Assembly (NCBI RefSeq): GCF_005938225.1
Contig: NZ_VCPC01000003.1
Location: forward strand, 558,001 to 622,000
Direction: 5' to 3'
Length of the DNA: 64,000 nucleotides
Source: Arenibacterium halophilum
GTDB taxonomy: Bacteria > Pseudomonadota > Alphaproteobacteria > Rhodobacterales > Rhodobacteraceae
The notes beneath the pieces are model-generated. The model saw only the letters and a program-made list of their open reading frames with translations, was not told the origin of the DNA and did no database searches. This document shows, one piece after another, positions 53,673-62,749 of the stretch; positions within the stretch are counted from its first letter, which is position 1; each line of letters opens with the position of its first letter. The position numbers and the translations under genes were made by a program.

Positions 53673-55874
53673 ATGACTGCCCAAGCCCTGCCCCTGCGTG
53701 CCGCTGCCTGCCCCGGGTGTCTTGCCGTACCGGACCCGGAGACATCGGCGCAGGCGGGAGGTGTAGTCGCGCCGCGTATCACGCTGTCGTTGCCGGGAAT
53801 CCATTGTCAGGGCTGTATCTCGGGCGTTGAATCTGCGCTGGCGGCGCAGCCCGGCGTACACTCGGCGCGGGTTAACCTGACGTTGAAGCGCGCGCTGATC
53901 GAGGCGGAGCCGGGCACCGAAGCCGAACCGCTGATCGCCGCGCTGGCCGCCGCCGGATACGAGGCGCGCGAGTTGGATAGCGACCTGATCGTCGCCTCTG
54001 GTCCCGACGCGGCGGGGCGCGCGCTGATGGTGCGGCTGGCGGTGTCGGGCTTTGCCGCGATGAACGTGATGCTGCTGTCGGTCGCCGTCTGGTCGGGCGC
54101 CGAGGCCGCGACCCGCGACATGTTCCACTGGATTTCAGCCGCGATCACTCTGCCTGCCATCGCCTATGCCGCACAGCCCTTCTTTGCCAGCGCGTGGGTT
54201 GCGTTGCGGGCCGGGCGGCTGAACATGGATGTGCCGATCGTGCTGGCGATCCTGCTGTCGCTTGTCACCTCTGTCGGGGAAACCGCGATGTCGGGGCCGC
54301 ATGCCTATTTCGATGCGGCGCTGACGTTGACGTTTTTCCTGCTGGCGGGCCGGTACCTGGATCACCGCGCCCGTGCCGCTGCGCGGTCTGCCGCCCGCGA
54401 CCTGACCGCGCTGGAGGTGCCCCGCGCCCTGCGCCGTGAGGAGGACGGAACCGAGACCCGTGTGGCTCTGGCCGATCTGGCTGTGGGTGACGTGATCCGC
54501 GTGCTTCCCGGTGCCCGCGTGCCTGTGGACGGGGTCGTCATCGAAGGCGCTTCAGAAATTGATCGGGCCCTCCTGACCGGAGAGACAACGCCCATGCCCG
54601 CCAAGGCGGGGCAGCAGCTCTGCGCGGGGGAACTGAACCTGACCGGGGCTCTGCTGCTGCGGGCAACGGCAGTTGGTGCCGATACGTCGCTGCGCCAGAT
54701 GACCGAGCTTGTGGCTATGGCCGAATCCGGCCGCGCCAATTACGCGCCGCTGGCGGATGCGGCGGCGCGGCTCTATGCGCCGGGGGTGCATATCCTGTCG
54801 GCGCTCGCCTTCGCGGGCTGGTATCTGTACAGCGGCGATCTGCGCATCGCGCTGAATATCGCGGCGGCGGTGCTGATCATCACCTGTCCCTGCGCGCTGG
54901 GCCTTGCGGTGCCTGCGGTGACCACGGCGGCGGCTGGGCGGCTATTTCGCAAAGGTCTGCTGGTGAAAAGTGCAACTGCGCTGGAACGGCTGGCGCAGGT
55001 CGATACGGTGGTGTTTGACAAGACCGGCACGCTGACCGACGGCACGCCGTTGCCCGAAGCGCTCGACTCACACGAACCGGAAACGCTTGCCGTGGCTGCG
55101 GCTTTGGCCGGTGCGTCGACCCATCCGCTGGCGCGCGCCCTTGCCGCGGCGATTGCCGCACGCGGGATTGCCCCGGCGCTGGTCAGCGACATCCGTGAAC
55201 ATCCGGGGTACGGGATTGAAGGGACGTGGCAAGGCAAACCTGTGCGGTTGGGCCGGGCCGAATGGGCTGGGGCAGGGCATAGTGGTGCCGACACGGCGAC
55301 CTGGCTGGCGACACCGGCAGGCGTGACGGCGTTCCGCTTTCAGGATACGTTGCGCGAGGGCGCGGCGGAACTGGTGCGTGTACTGGTCGACGACGGCAAG
55401 ACGGTGGTGCTTCTGTCGGGAGACCGTTCCGAGGCAGTTCAGCAAGTCGCCGAGCAGCTGGGAATCGACACCTGGCGGGCAGAGGTCTCTCCCAGCGAGA
55501 AGGCCGGTGCAATCGAGAGCCTGGCCCAGGCAGGGAAGCGCGTGTTGATGGTGGGTGACGGATTGAACGACACCGTGGCACTTGCCGCCGCGCATGTATC
55601 GATTTCGCCTGCCAGCGCGGCGGATGCGGCCCGCAGCGCTTCCGACATCGTGCTGCTTGGATCAAGCCTTGCACCGATTGCCGAGGCGTGCCGGATTTCG
55701 CGCAAGGCGACTGCACGCATCCGCGAGAATTTCCAACTGGCGACACTTTACAATGTGGTCGCTGTGCCGCTGGCCATTGCAGGCCTGGCCACACCTTTGG
55801 TGGCAGCCCTTGCCATGTCGACCTCATCGCTTACAGTCTCGGTCAACGCCCTCCGTCTGGGACCGCGCAGATGA
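53673..55874 (+). CDS. ccoI: Cu-translocating P1B-type ATPase CcoI (FixI)
   Basis: A 733-residue copper exporter that supplies CuB of the cbb3 oxidase. An N-terminal CPGC and a heavy-metal-associated domain with GIHCQGC (C45, C48) precede eight membrane helices. The intramembrane metal site is CPC (IITCPCALGLAVPA), the phosphorylation site is DKTGTLT, and the hinge is MVGDGLNDTVAL. HPLARALA is the SHPL-type motif. Its last four bases overlap ccoS (ATGA). Confidence 0.94.
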   Translation: MTAQALPLRAAACPGCLAVPDPETSAQAGGVVAPRITLSLPGIHCQGCISGVESALAAQPGVHSARVNLTLKRALIEAEPGTEAEPLIAALAAAGYEARELDSDLIVASGPDAAGRALMVRLAVSGFAAMNVMLLSVAVWSGAEAATRDMFHWISAAITLPAIAYAAQPFFASAWVALRAGRLNMDVPIVLAILLSLVTSVGETAMSGPHAYFDAALTLTFFLLAGRYLDHRARAAARSAARDLTALEVPRALRREEDGTETRVALADLAVGDVIRVLPGARVPVDGVVIEGASEIDRALLTGETTPMPAKAGQQLCAGELNLTGALLLRATAVGADTSLRQMTELVAMAESGRANYAPLADAAARLYAPGVHILSALAFAGWYLYSGDLRIALNIAAAVLIITCPCALGLAVPAVTTAAAGRLFRKGLLVKSATALERLAQVDTVVFDKTGTLTDGTPLPEALDSHEPETLAVAAALAGASTHPLARALAAAIAARGIAPALVSDIREHPGYGIEGTWQGKPVRLGRAEWAGAGHSGADTATWLATPAGVTAFRFQDTLREGAAELVRVLVDDGKTVVLLSGDRSEAVQQVAEQLGIDTWRAEVSPSEKAGAIESLAQAGKRVLMVGDGLNDTVALAAAHVSISPASAADAARSASDIVLLGSSLAPIAEACRISRKATARIRENFQLATLYNVVAVPLAIAGLATPLVAALAMSTSSLTVSVNALRLGPRR

Positions 55875-56029
55875 GTGTTCTGACGTACCTGATACCGATT
55901 TCGCTGACGCTTGGGGCCGTGGGGTTGCTGGGCTTTCTCTATACCGTCAGAGCGAACCAATACGACGATCCCGAGGGTGACAGCCGCCGCCCGCTATCGC
56001 CGGATTGGGACGATCAGCCCAAACCCTGA
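55871..56029 (+). CDS. ccoS: cbb3 oxidase assembly protein CcoS (FixS)
   Basis: A 52-residue single-helix protein (about 5-26) with the conserved ANQYDDPEGDSRRPL tail. It is needed for cofactor insertion into CcoN. The start overlaps the ccoI stop, indicating coupled translation. Last gene of ccoGHIS. Confidence 0.9.
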   Translation: MSVLTYLIPISLTLGAVGLLGFLYTVRANQYDDPEGDSRRPLSPDWDDQPKP

Positions 56030-56041
56030 GGCAAAAAAAAT

Positions 56042-56177
56042 GGGGGCTTTGCCCCCTCTTGCCCGACGGGCAATTCACCCCCAGGATATTTTGCCCCAAA
56101 GAATTGTGCGGCCTCTTGCGTCTTTGGGGTAAAATATCCCGGGGGAGTCCGCATTGGCGGACGGGGGCAGCGCCCCC
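56042..56177. repeat. Head-to-head pair of two-hairpin elements
   Basis: The left copy is on the minus strand: hairpin 2 GGGGGCTTTGCCCCC (56042-56056), hairpin 1 TTGCCCG-A-CGGGCAA (56059-56073), box 56079-56103. The right copy is on the plus strand: box 56120-56145, hairpin 1 GTCCGC-ATTG-GCGGAC (56147-56162), hairpin 2 GGGGGC-AGC-GCCCCC (56163-56177). The two boxes face each other across about 17 bases. The pair fills the gap between the convergent ccoS and D,D-carboxypeptidase genes and ends 2 bases before the latter's stop codon. Confidence 0.88.
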
Positions 56178-56179
56178 TC

Positions 56180-57730
56180 TCAGCCCGGCCCGATCATGAA
56201 ACAGGAGATGTTGCGCGCTTGGAGACGGCGGCAGGCCAGATCGGCGGTTTCCCGTGTCATGCCGTGGAAATTGGCATCGAAACCGCGCGGCGACTGGACG
56301 ACTTTCCGTAGGGTGCCGTCAAGCGTTGTCATTTCTGACAGCGCCATGCGTAGCAACATCTTTTCAGCTTCATATCGGCTGCCATAACGGCCAATGTTGA
56401 TGCCCCATTGGCGCCCGCCCGAGGTAGAAAGGCGGGTGACGATTTCCTGCCCAGCCTCTTCTGCAGGCCGGTCTGCAGCGGCGTCGGCCTTGGCAAGCAC
56501 CACGTCCTGCGGCGGTTCAGCAGGCTTCGATGCTGTCGCGCGGGGACGCGCTTCGGGTCGGGGAGCGATGGCCGGTGCCTCTGTTGTGCCTTTGATCACC
56601 GCCTCTTGCGGCACCGCAGCCATCACTTCGGTTGCATTGCCCGCGTCTGTCGGGCGGATGCCTGCCATGGCGGCGGCAATATCGGCCTGCAGGCGCGATG
56701 AATCTTCGCGTGCGGTTTCCACGATGCTTTCGGCGACGACGATGGGCGAGGCCTCGCGGATGCGGGGGCGCAGGCTTTTCTGTACGGCCCCAACAAGGCG
56801 GATCGTCTTGCCTGCCGTGCCCGTTGTGGTGCTTGTCGTCGCGACGTAATCGGGAGCATCCGGTTTGCGGACCGGAGCGCGTGACGGTGCCCGGCGGAAC
56901 CCGAGATCAAGCAACTCGGCCACGCGGGCGTTGCGCGATTGTGTCGATTGCCCCCCGAAGACCGTGGCGATGATGCGTTCATCGCCACGCTGCGCCGACG
57001 CCACAAGGTTGAAGCCCGCGGCGCGGGTATAGCCTGTCTTGATCCCGTCGGCGCCGCGATAGGCGTCCAACAGGCGACGGTTGGTGTTCGATACGGTCCT
57101 AACCGTGGTTTCCGCGGTACGCCGCGAGAACAGGTTGTAATACTGCGGATAGTCATACAGAACATGCCGCCCGAGGATGGTCATGTCGTGGGCCGTCGAC
57201 AGATGGCCCTCGGCGGTCAGCCCATGCGCGTTCTTGAATGTCGTGCGGGTCATCCCGAGCGCTTTGGCCGTGCGGTTCATACGGCGGGCAAAGGCCGCTT
57301 CGCTGCCGGCGATCGCTTCGCCGATGGCGGTGGCGGCATCGTTGGCCGACTTGATCGCCGCGGCGCGGATCAGGTAACGCAGCGCGATGGTCTGGCCCGA
57401 TTTCAGCCCGAGCTTGCTGGGCGGCTCTGCGGCGGCATTGCGCGATATCTTCACCTTGGTGTCCAGCGTGATCTCGCCGTTCTTGATCGCCTCGAAGGCG
57501 ATATACAGCGTCATCATCTTGGTCAGCGAGGCCGGGTGCAGCCGCGTGTTGGCATTGTCGGAATGCAGCACCTCGCCGGTCCGCGCGTCGACGACATAAT
57601 CCGCATAGGGTGCCGCCACGACGCTGAGGGGCAGCAGCACCAGCAGCCAGATTGCGAGAAGAATATATACAGCCCTTTGGGCCGGGCGAAGTTGCCGAAC
57701 CTGCACGATAATAGCCTCTGTCTGCCTCAT
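56180..57730 (-). CDS. D-alanyl-D-alanine carboxypeptidase (S11) with SPOR domain
   Basis: A 516-residue penicillin-binding protein. A membrane helix or signal (about 21-40) is followed by the S11 domain with nucleophile S68-L-T-K71 (HPASLTKM), KSANDA and KTG (GIKTGYTRAAG). A long Ala/Pro/Thr-rich low-complexity linker (about 290-435) leads to a C-terminal SPOR domain (about 440-516, GGRQWGINIGRYGSRYEAE) that binds denuded septal peptidoglycan. The ATG read from 57730 gives MRQTEAIIVQV; an open frame further upstream lacks a family match. Confidence 0.9.
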   Translation of the reverse strand: MRQTEAIIVQVRQLRPAQRAVYILLAIWLLVLLPLSVVAAPYADYVVDARTGEVLHSDNANTRLHPASLTKMMTLYIAFEAIKNGEITLDTKVKISRNAAAEPPSKLGLKSGQTIALRYLIRAAAIKSANDAATAIGEAIAGSEAAFARRMNRTAKALGMTRTTFKNAHGLTAEGHLSTAHDMTILGRHVLYDYPQYYNLFSRRTAETTVRTVSNTNRRLLDAYRGADGIKTGYTRAAGFNLVASAQRGDERIIATVFGGQSTQSRNARVAELLDLGFRRAPSRAPVRKPDAPDYVATTSTTTGTAGKTIRLVGAVQKSLRPRIREASPIVVAESIVETAREDSSRLQADIAAAMAGIRPTDAGNATEVMAAVPQEAVIKGTTEAPAIAPRPEARPRATASKPAEPPQDVVLAKADAAADRPAEEAGQEIVTRLSTSGGRQWGINIGRYGSRYEAEKMLLRMALSEMTTLDGTLRKVVQSPRGFDANFHGMTRETADLACRRLQARNISCFMIGPG

Positions 57731-57918
57731 GCCGCCGGTTTTCCGGCTGGCGTTGTTGCTCACAAAGCTATCACAATCTTTGGATGAAAGGAACCGTGCA
57801 AACCTGCGCAGACGCTGGAAAATGCATGAATCTTGCCTACCACATCTAGGGGTGCCGAAACGCTGTGCAACGAGACCGGCAAATGTGGCGGCAATGTGGC
57901 GTGACACGTCGCGCGGCG

Positions 57919-58635
57919 CTAGTCGCCGTCGACTCGTGCGAGACCCTCCAGCAAGGCGGGCAGGGCGCCCAGATCCGGGATTTCGCGAAACCTGGGTGCC
58001 TGCGATGGTGCATCGGCGTGTTCCAGTGCCCAGGCCAGATCATGGGGTACATGCACCGCCCACCCGCCCGCTTCGATCATCGGAACAATATCCGATTTCA
58101 TCGAATTGCCGATCATGATTCCGCGCTCAGGGCCGTCGGCATGGCGGGCAAAAATATCGTCATACTGCGCGGGCGTTTTGTCAGATACGATTTCGACGGC
58201 GGCAAACAGATCACCCAGACCCGATTGCGCCAGCTTGCGTTCCTGATCCAGCAGATCGCCCTTGGTGATCAGGATCACGGGCATCCGGTCGGCGGCGTGT
58301 TCGACAGCCTCGCGCGCATACGGCAGCAGTTCGATGGGGTGGGCCAGCATTTCTCGCCCTAGCTCGAGGATCTGTCCGATGGTGGCGGCGGGCACGCGCG
58401 ACTCGGTCACTTCGATCGCGGTTTCGATCATCGACAGGGTGAACCCCTTGATTCCGAAGCCGTAGCGCCCAATATTGCGTTTTTCGGCGGCCAGAAGCCG
58501 GGCGCCAAGGTGATCGGGATCGGCGTGGTCGGCCAGCAGGCTGGCGAATTGGTCCTGACTGAGGCGAAAGAACCGCTCGTTGTGCCACAGGGTATCGTCG
58601 GCATCGAAACCGATTGCACTTGGGATATCAGCCAT
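57919..58635 (-). CDS. HAD family hydrolase
   Basis: A 238-residue haloacid-dehalogenase-type phosphatase. Motif I GFDADDTLWHNE (D11 nucleophile region), motif II ILITKGD, motif III lysine near VSDKTPAQY and motif IV MIGNSMKSDIVPMIEAGG. Resembles small-metabolite phosphatases; the substrate is unknown. Divergent from clpS. Confidence 0.83.
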   Translation of the reverse strand: MADIPSAIGFDADDTLWHNERFFRLSQDQFASLLADHADPDHLGARLLAAEKRNIGRYGFGIKGFTLSMIETAIEVTESRVPAATIGQILELGREMLAHPIELLPYAREAVEHAADRMPVILITKGDLLDQERKLAQSGLGDLFAAVEIVSDKTPAQYDDIFARHADGPERGIMIGNSMKSDIVPMIEAGGWAVHVPHDLAWALEHADAPSQAPRFREIPDLGALPALLEGLARVDGD

Positions 58636-58694
58636 GCCACACCTCGCCCCGCGCCCTTTTCGAATCCGCCGTTAGGAATATATAAACAAAAGAG

Positions 58695-59072
58695 ATGGAT
58701 CCTGTCACCGACGTGGATTGCCCGAATGCCATGCTGAAACCGCCCTACATGATGTCGAAACCTTCGGATGGCGACGATGACACCTCTGTCATCGTCGACG
58801 TAAAGCCGAAAACCAAGCGGCCACCGCTGTATAAGGTGTTGCTGCTGAACGACGACTATACCCCGATGGAATTCGTGGTGCACGTGCTGGAACGGTTCTT
58901 TGGGCTGAACCACGCGCAGGCGTTCGAAATCATGTTGACGGTGCACAAGAAGGGCGTGGCCGTGGTTGGTGTGTTCAGCCATGAAATCGCCGAAACCAAG
59001 GTGGGCCAGGTCATGGATTTCGCGCGCCGCCATCAGCACCCGTTGCAGTGCACGATGGAAAAGGAAGACTAG
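58695..59072 (+). CDS. clpS: ATP-dependent Clp protease adaptor ClpS
   Basis: An adaptor that hands N-degron proteins to ClpAP. The conserved core begins at [20 protein letters not shown], followed by [15 protein letters not shown] and [16 protein letters not shown], and ends with the [11 protein letters not shown] substrate-binding end. The start is uncertain: ATGs at 58695 (125 residues), 58731 and 58749 all lack a clear Shine-Dalgarno. 58695 has the only purine-rich leader (ACAAAAGAG). Only the flexible N-terminus is affected. Confidence 0.93.
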   Translation: MDPVTDVDCPNAMLKPPYMMSKPSDGDDDTSVIVDVKPKTKRPPLYKVLLLNDDYTPMEFVVHVLERFFGLNHAQAFEIMLTVHKKGVAVVGVFSHEIAETKVGQVMDFARRHQHPLQCTMEKED

Positions 59073-59079
59073 GCCGGCC

Positions 59080-60072
59080 ATGTCGCCGCGTCTCTCCCTT
59101 GCCCTGTCCGAGGGCGGTTTGACCCTGCCGGAAGAGGGGATGATTGCCGTTCTGCACCCGGGGGCCGAATTCGATCTCTCCTCGCTCCCGTCGGACCGTG
59201 TTTGCGTGATCCAGCCGCACGCCGCGCTGAACGCTCAGTTCGCCGGTGCGGGGTACGCTTGCCAAACTGACATCGCCGACACGGATCGGTTTGCCGCATG
59301 CATTCTGTCTTTGCCCCGCGCCAAGGCGCAGGCGCGTGCACTGATTGCGCAGGCCGCAGCCCACACTGATGGCCTCGTGGTGATTGATGGCGCAAAAACC
59401 GATGGCGTCGACAGCATTCTGCGCGATCTCCGCAAACGCACAACTGTGGGCCCGGCCCTGTCCAAGGCACATGGCAAGTTGTTGTGGTTCGATCCTGCCG
59501 GAGCGGATGTTTCCGATTGGGCCGCAGTTCCGGGGCAGGCCGGTAATTTCGTGACCGCACCTGGCGTGTTTTCTGCCGATGGAATCGATCCGGCCTCGGC
59601 GCTTCTGGCCGCTGCATTGCCGCGCCCGCTGGGCCGGCATGTCGTCGATCTGGGGGCAGGGTGGGGCTATCTCTCGGCCATGGCCCTGCGCGATCCGGCC
59701 ATCACGACGCTTGATCTGGTCGAGGTCGATCACCACGCGCTGGCCTGCGCCCGCGCCAACGTGACCGACCCGCGCGCGCGCTTTCACTGGGCCGACGCCA
59801 CGCAATGGGCATGCGAGGGGCGCGCCGACACCGTCATCATGAATCCGCCGTTTCACACCGGCCGCGCCGCCGATCCCGAGCTTGGCCGCGCCTTCATCCG
59901 CGCCGCCGCGCGGCTGTTGGCGCCTTCGGGGCACCTCTGGATGGTTGCTAACCGCCATCTTGCCTACGAAACCACTCTGCGCGAAAGTTTCACGCAGGTG
60001 ACCGAGGCTGGCGGAGATACCCGGTTCAAGATCGTTCATGCGCAGCGGCCCCAGCGCCCGCGCCCGGCCTAA
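59080..60072 (+). CDS. Class I SAM-dependent methyltransferase, RsmC/RlmG-like
   Basis: A 330-residue protein with a degenerate N-terminal MTase-like domain (about 1-165) and a C-terminal catalytic domain. The latter has the SAM loop VVDLGAGWGYLSAMAL and the N6/N2-type active site IMNPPFHTGR. That layout is typical of 16S rRNA guanine-N2 methyltransferase RsmC and its relatives. Starts 7 bases after clpS, so it is probably co-transcribed. Confidence 0.82.
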   Translation: MSPRLSLALSEGGLTLPEEGMIAVLHPGAEFDLSSLPSDRVCVIQPHAALNAQFAGAGYACQTDIADTDRFAACILSLPRAKAQARALIAQAAAHTDGLVVIDGAKTDGVDSILRDLRKRTTVGPALSKAHGKLLWFDPAGADVSDWAAVPGQAGNFVTAPGVFSADGIDPASALLAAALPRPLGRHVVDLGAGWGYLSAMALRDPAITTLDLVEVDHHALACARANVTDPRARFHWADATQWACEGRADTVIMNPPFHTGRAADPELGRAFIRAAARLLAPSGHLWMVANRHLAYETTLRESFTQVTEAGGDTRFKIVHAQRPQRPRPA

Positions 60073-60093
60073 CCCCGCAACAGGAGACGCCGT

Positions 60094-60894
60094 TTGACCT
60101 TTTCCATCGCCGGCAAGACAGCCATCGTGACAGGGGCCGCCAATGGTATCGGCCTGTCGATCGGGCGCCATTTCGCTGAAAAAGGCGCCAACGTCATGTT
60201 CGTCGATGTCGATGAACGCAAGCTGGCCGAGGAACTGGGCGATCAGGCGGATGACAGCAACATCCGCTTCTTCGCTGGCGACCTGCGCGAAAAGCTGACC
60301 ATCGCGAACCTGCTGTCGGCCACGCTCGACGCTTTCGATCAGGTCGATATTCTGGTGAACGGCGCGCGCCAGATTGTCCCGACCGACCCGCTTGATCCCG
60401 AAGACAACAGCATCGTGGAATCGCTGAACCACAACCTGCTGCCAGGATTGCGTCTCAGCCAGTCGGTCGCGCGGCGCATGATCAAGCAGGCCGAAGGCAG
60501 CGAAGGCGGCAACATGGGCGCGATCATCAACATCTCCTCCATTGCCTCGATCCGCGTGCATCCCGATCTCATGGCCTATTCGCTGGCCGCCGCCGCGATC
60601 GACCAGATGACACGCTCGCTGGCGGTCTCGCTGGCGCCGCATCGGATCCGCGTGAACTCGCTGGCCTTCGGCTCGGTGATGAGCAATTCGCTGAAGACTT
60701 CGCTCAAGGATAACAAGGCCTACCGCGAAAGCATCGAAACCCGCACCCCGCTGGGCCGCATTGCCCCTCCGGGAGAGTTGAATGATGCCGCACAATTCCT
60801 CGCCAGCGAGGCATCGGGCTTCATGACAGGGCAGGTGGTCACCGTCGATGGCGGGCGCAGCCTGCTTGATCCGGTCAGCGTGCCCGCCCACTGA
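60094..60894 (+). CDS. SDR-fold protein lacking the catalytic lysine
   Basis: A 266-residue short-chain dehydrogenase/reductase fold with the cofactor-binding TGAANGIG (13-20) and a full-length C-terminus (GEL..AAQFLASEASGFMTGQVVTVDGG). The catalytic Y162-x-x-x-K is Y-S-L-A-A, so residue 166 is Ala. The NNAG motif is VNGARQ. The serine region NISSIAS is intact. It may bind NAD(P) without normal SDR catalysis. TTG at 60094 after CAGGAGACGCCG is the start. It ends one base before the hemF ATG. Confidence 0.82.
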   Translation: MTFSIAGKTAIVTGAANGIGLSIGRHFAEKGANVMFVDVDERKLAEELGDQADDSNIRFFAGDLREKLTIANLLSATLDAFDQVDILVNGARQIVPTDPLDPEDNSIVESLNHNLLPGLRLSQSVARRMIKQAEGSEGGNMGAIINISSIASIRVHPDLMAYSLAAAAIDQMTRSLAVSLAPHRIRVNSLAFGSVMSNSLKTSLKDNKAYRESIETRTPLGRIAPPGELNDAAQFLASEASGFMTGQVVTVDGGRSLLDPVSVPAH

Positions 60895-60895
60895 C

Positions 60896-61786
60896 ATGAG
60901 CGATATGGAAACGGAAAAAGCCCGCGCCGCCGCCTGGTTCCGCGATCTGCGCGACCAAATCGTTGCCGGCTTCGAGGGGCTGGAAGACAGCCACGGCACC
61001 GGCCCCCTGTCCGATGCCGAACCTGGCCGATTCGAGGTTACGCCAACGCGCCGCGCAGCCCCCGATGGCGGCGATGCCGGGGGCGGGTTGATGAGCGTGA
61101 TGCGCGGTGGCCGGGTGTTCGAAAAGGTCGGCGTCAATGTCTCGACCGTCTTCGGCACGCTGGGCGAGCGCGCGCAGGCCGCGATGGCGGCGCGCAAGGG
61201 TCTGCCCGGCATGGCAGAAGATCCGCGCTTCTGGGCCAGCGGTATCAGCCTTGTGGCGCATATGCAGAACCCGCACGCCCCGGCTGTTCACATGAACACC
61301 CGCATGTTCTGGACTCCGCACGCCTGGTGGTTCGGCGGCGGGTCCGATCTGAACCCCTGCATCGAATACCCCGAGGACACCGCCCATTTCCACGCCGCGC
61401 AGGAAACCGCGCTTGCCCCCCACGGGGCCGACCTGTACCCACGGCTCAAGGCTTGGGCGGATGACTATTTCTTCATTCCCCACCGTGGCCGGGCCCGCGG
61501 CGTCGGCGGCATCTTCCTGGACGATCACAACAGCGGCGACTGGGCCGCCGACTTCGCCCTGATCCAGGACATCGGCCGCGCCTTTCTGCCGGCCTTCGTG
61601 CCGCTGGTCGAAACGCGCCGCACGCAGGACTGGTCCGAAGCCGACAAGCATACCCAGCTGGTGCACCGCGGCCTTTATGCCGAATATAACCTCGTCTACG
61701 ACCGTGGCACCAAGTTCGGGCTGGAAACCGGACATGATGCCAACGCCGTGCTGATGAGTCTGCCACCCATGGCCAAATGGGTCTAA
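60896..61786 (+). CDS. hemF: Oxygen-dependent coproporphyrinogen III oxidase
   Basis: A 296-residue HemF, the aerobic counterpart of HemN. Conserved blocks are GVNVSTVFGTLGERAQAAM, VHMNTRMFW, WWFGGGSDLNPC, FFIPHRGRARGVGGIFLDD and the C-terminal YDRGTKFGLETGHDANAVLM. ATG at 60896 overlaps nothing but is separated from the SDR stop by one base, so translation is probably coupled. Another ATG lies 9 bases later. Confidence 0.94.
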   Translation: MSDMETEKARAAAWFRDLRDQIVAGFEGLEDSHGTGPLSDAEPGRFEVTPTRRAAPDGGDAGGGLMSVMRGGRVFEKVGVNVSTVFGTLGERAQAAMAARKGLPGMAEDPRFWASGISLVAHMQNPHAPAVHMNTRMFWTPHAWWFGGGSDLNPCIEYPEDTAHFHAAQETALAPHGADLYPRLKAWADDYFFIPHRGRARGVGGIFLDDHNSGDWAADFALIQDIGRAFLPAFVPLVETRRTQDWSEADKHTQLVHRGLYAEYNLVYDRGTKFGLETGHDANAVLMSLPPMAKWV

Positions 61787-61813
61787 GCGGCGCCACCGCT
61801 TTCAACTCCCGTA

Positions 61814-61870
61814 TTCTTTGGGGCAAAAATATCCCGGGGGAGCCCCGCAAGGGGCGGGGGCAGAGCCCCC
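61814..61870 (+). repeat. Dispersed two-hairpin intergenic element
   Basis: Box TTCTTTGGGGCAAAAATAT then CCCGGGGG. Hairpin 1 is GCCCC-GCAA-GGGGC (61842-61855) and hairpin 2 is GGGGGCAGAGCCCCC (61856-61870). It lies 27 bases after the hemF stop, between convergent hemF and the dioxygenase gene. Confidence 0.85.
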
Positions 61871-61933
61871 GTCATTCGCCATCCATGCGGTGACCCTCTG
61901 CGCCCGCGTGGAGGGAAGACGGCCGACGGCACC

Positions 61934-62671
61934 TTAATCCGAAACCGCGTCCGGTGCGACGCCGACAACCAGCGCCGCATCGTAAAACCCGGTCTGCTCG
62001 CGGATCGCGGCAAAGGCTCCGTCACCGGCCCGCTGCGCGATCCGGTCGCTGGCGTTCATCGTGTCGCGCGTGCCGGCGCGGTCGCTATACGGCGCAACCG
62101 ACTGAAACAGATAGGCACTCAGCGCGTCCGGAAAGAAGATCTGACCGGTCAGAACTAACTGTCCGTCCAGAAACACCTTGTAGTGGATATGTGTGGTGCG
62201 GCCCCTGTACCAGCCGGGATAGATCGTATCGAACCGCACCAACCCGCCCGCGTCGCTGATCTGCGTGCCGCGCAGAAATGTCTGCCCCGAGGTGTCCAGC
62301 GTACCATCGCTGCCTTGTCGGGCGTAGCCCGAATAGTTGCCCGCCGCGTCGCAATGCCAGATATCCACGCGCGCGTCTTTCAACGGCGTACAATCGGCAT
62401 CCACCACCTGAATGCGCATCCGCAGCGGAACGCCAGGCAGGCCCTCGGTGATATCGCGCCTCACCCTCCCGGGATCAGTGTAGAACGGGCCTTCGGTCAC
62501 CTCGGGCATGACCATGCAGACATTGGGCGCAATCAGCCCAGCCTCGGCTGCCTGCGCACGCACGGCGCCGGAAAATACGCCATGTCCGGTCAGAACGAAA
62601 GGTGACGCGGCTAGACCCGCGAGAAAGGCGCGCCGGTCGGTGTGGGGCGGGTGGTCGGATGTGTTCTGCAT
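61934..62671 (-). CDS. Intradiol ring-cleavage dioxygenase family, Tat-exported
   Basis: A 245-residue protein of the protocatechuate/catechol intradiol dioxygenase fold. The N-terminus has a twin-arginine signal (DRRAFLAGLAASPFVLTG). The ferric-iron ligands can be placed as tyrosines in NYSGYARQ and YPGWYRGR and histidines in THIHYKV. VTEGPFYTDPG and DARVDIWHCDAAG are typical of exported homologues. The substrate is unknown; no other aromatic-degradation genes are present nearby. Confidence 0.83.
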   Translation of the reverse strand: MQNTSDHPPHTDRRAFLAGLAASPFVLTGHGVFSGAVRAQAAEAGLIAPNVCMVMPEVTEGPFYTDPGRVRRDITEGLPGVPLRMRIQVVDADCTPLKDARVDIWHCDAAGNYSGYARQGSDGTLDTSGQTFLRGTQISDAGGLVRFDTIYPGWYRGRTTHIHYKVFLDGQLVLTGQIFFPDALSAYLFQSVAPYSDRAGTRDTMNASDRIAQRAGDGAFAAIREQTGFYDAALVVGVAPDAVSD

Positions 62672-62749
62672 GAAGGCCTCGGGGTTGTTATTGTTCCCCC
62701 TTCAACGCAGCGCCCCCCGGTTTCCGGCGCAGCCCCCGTGCTGGTCCGG

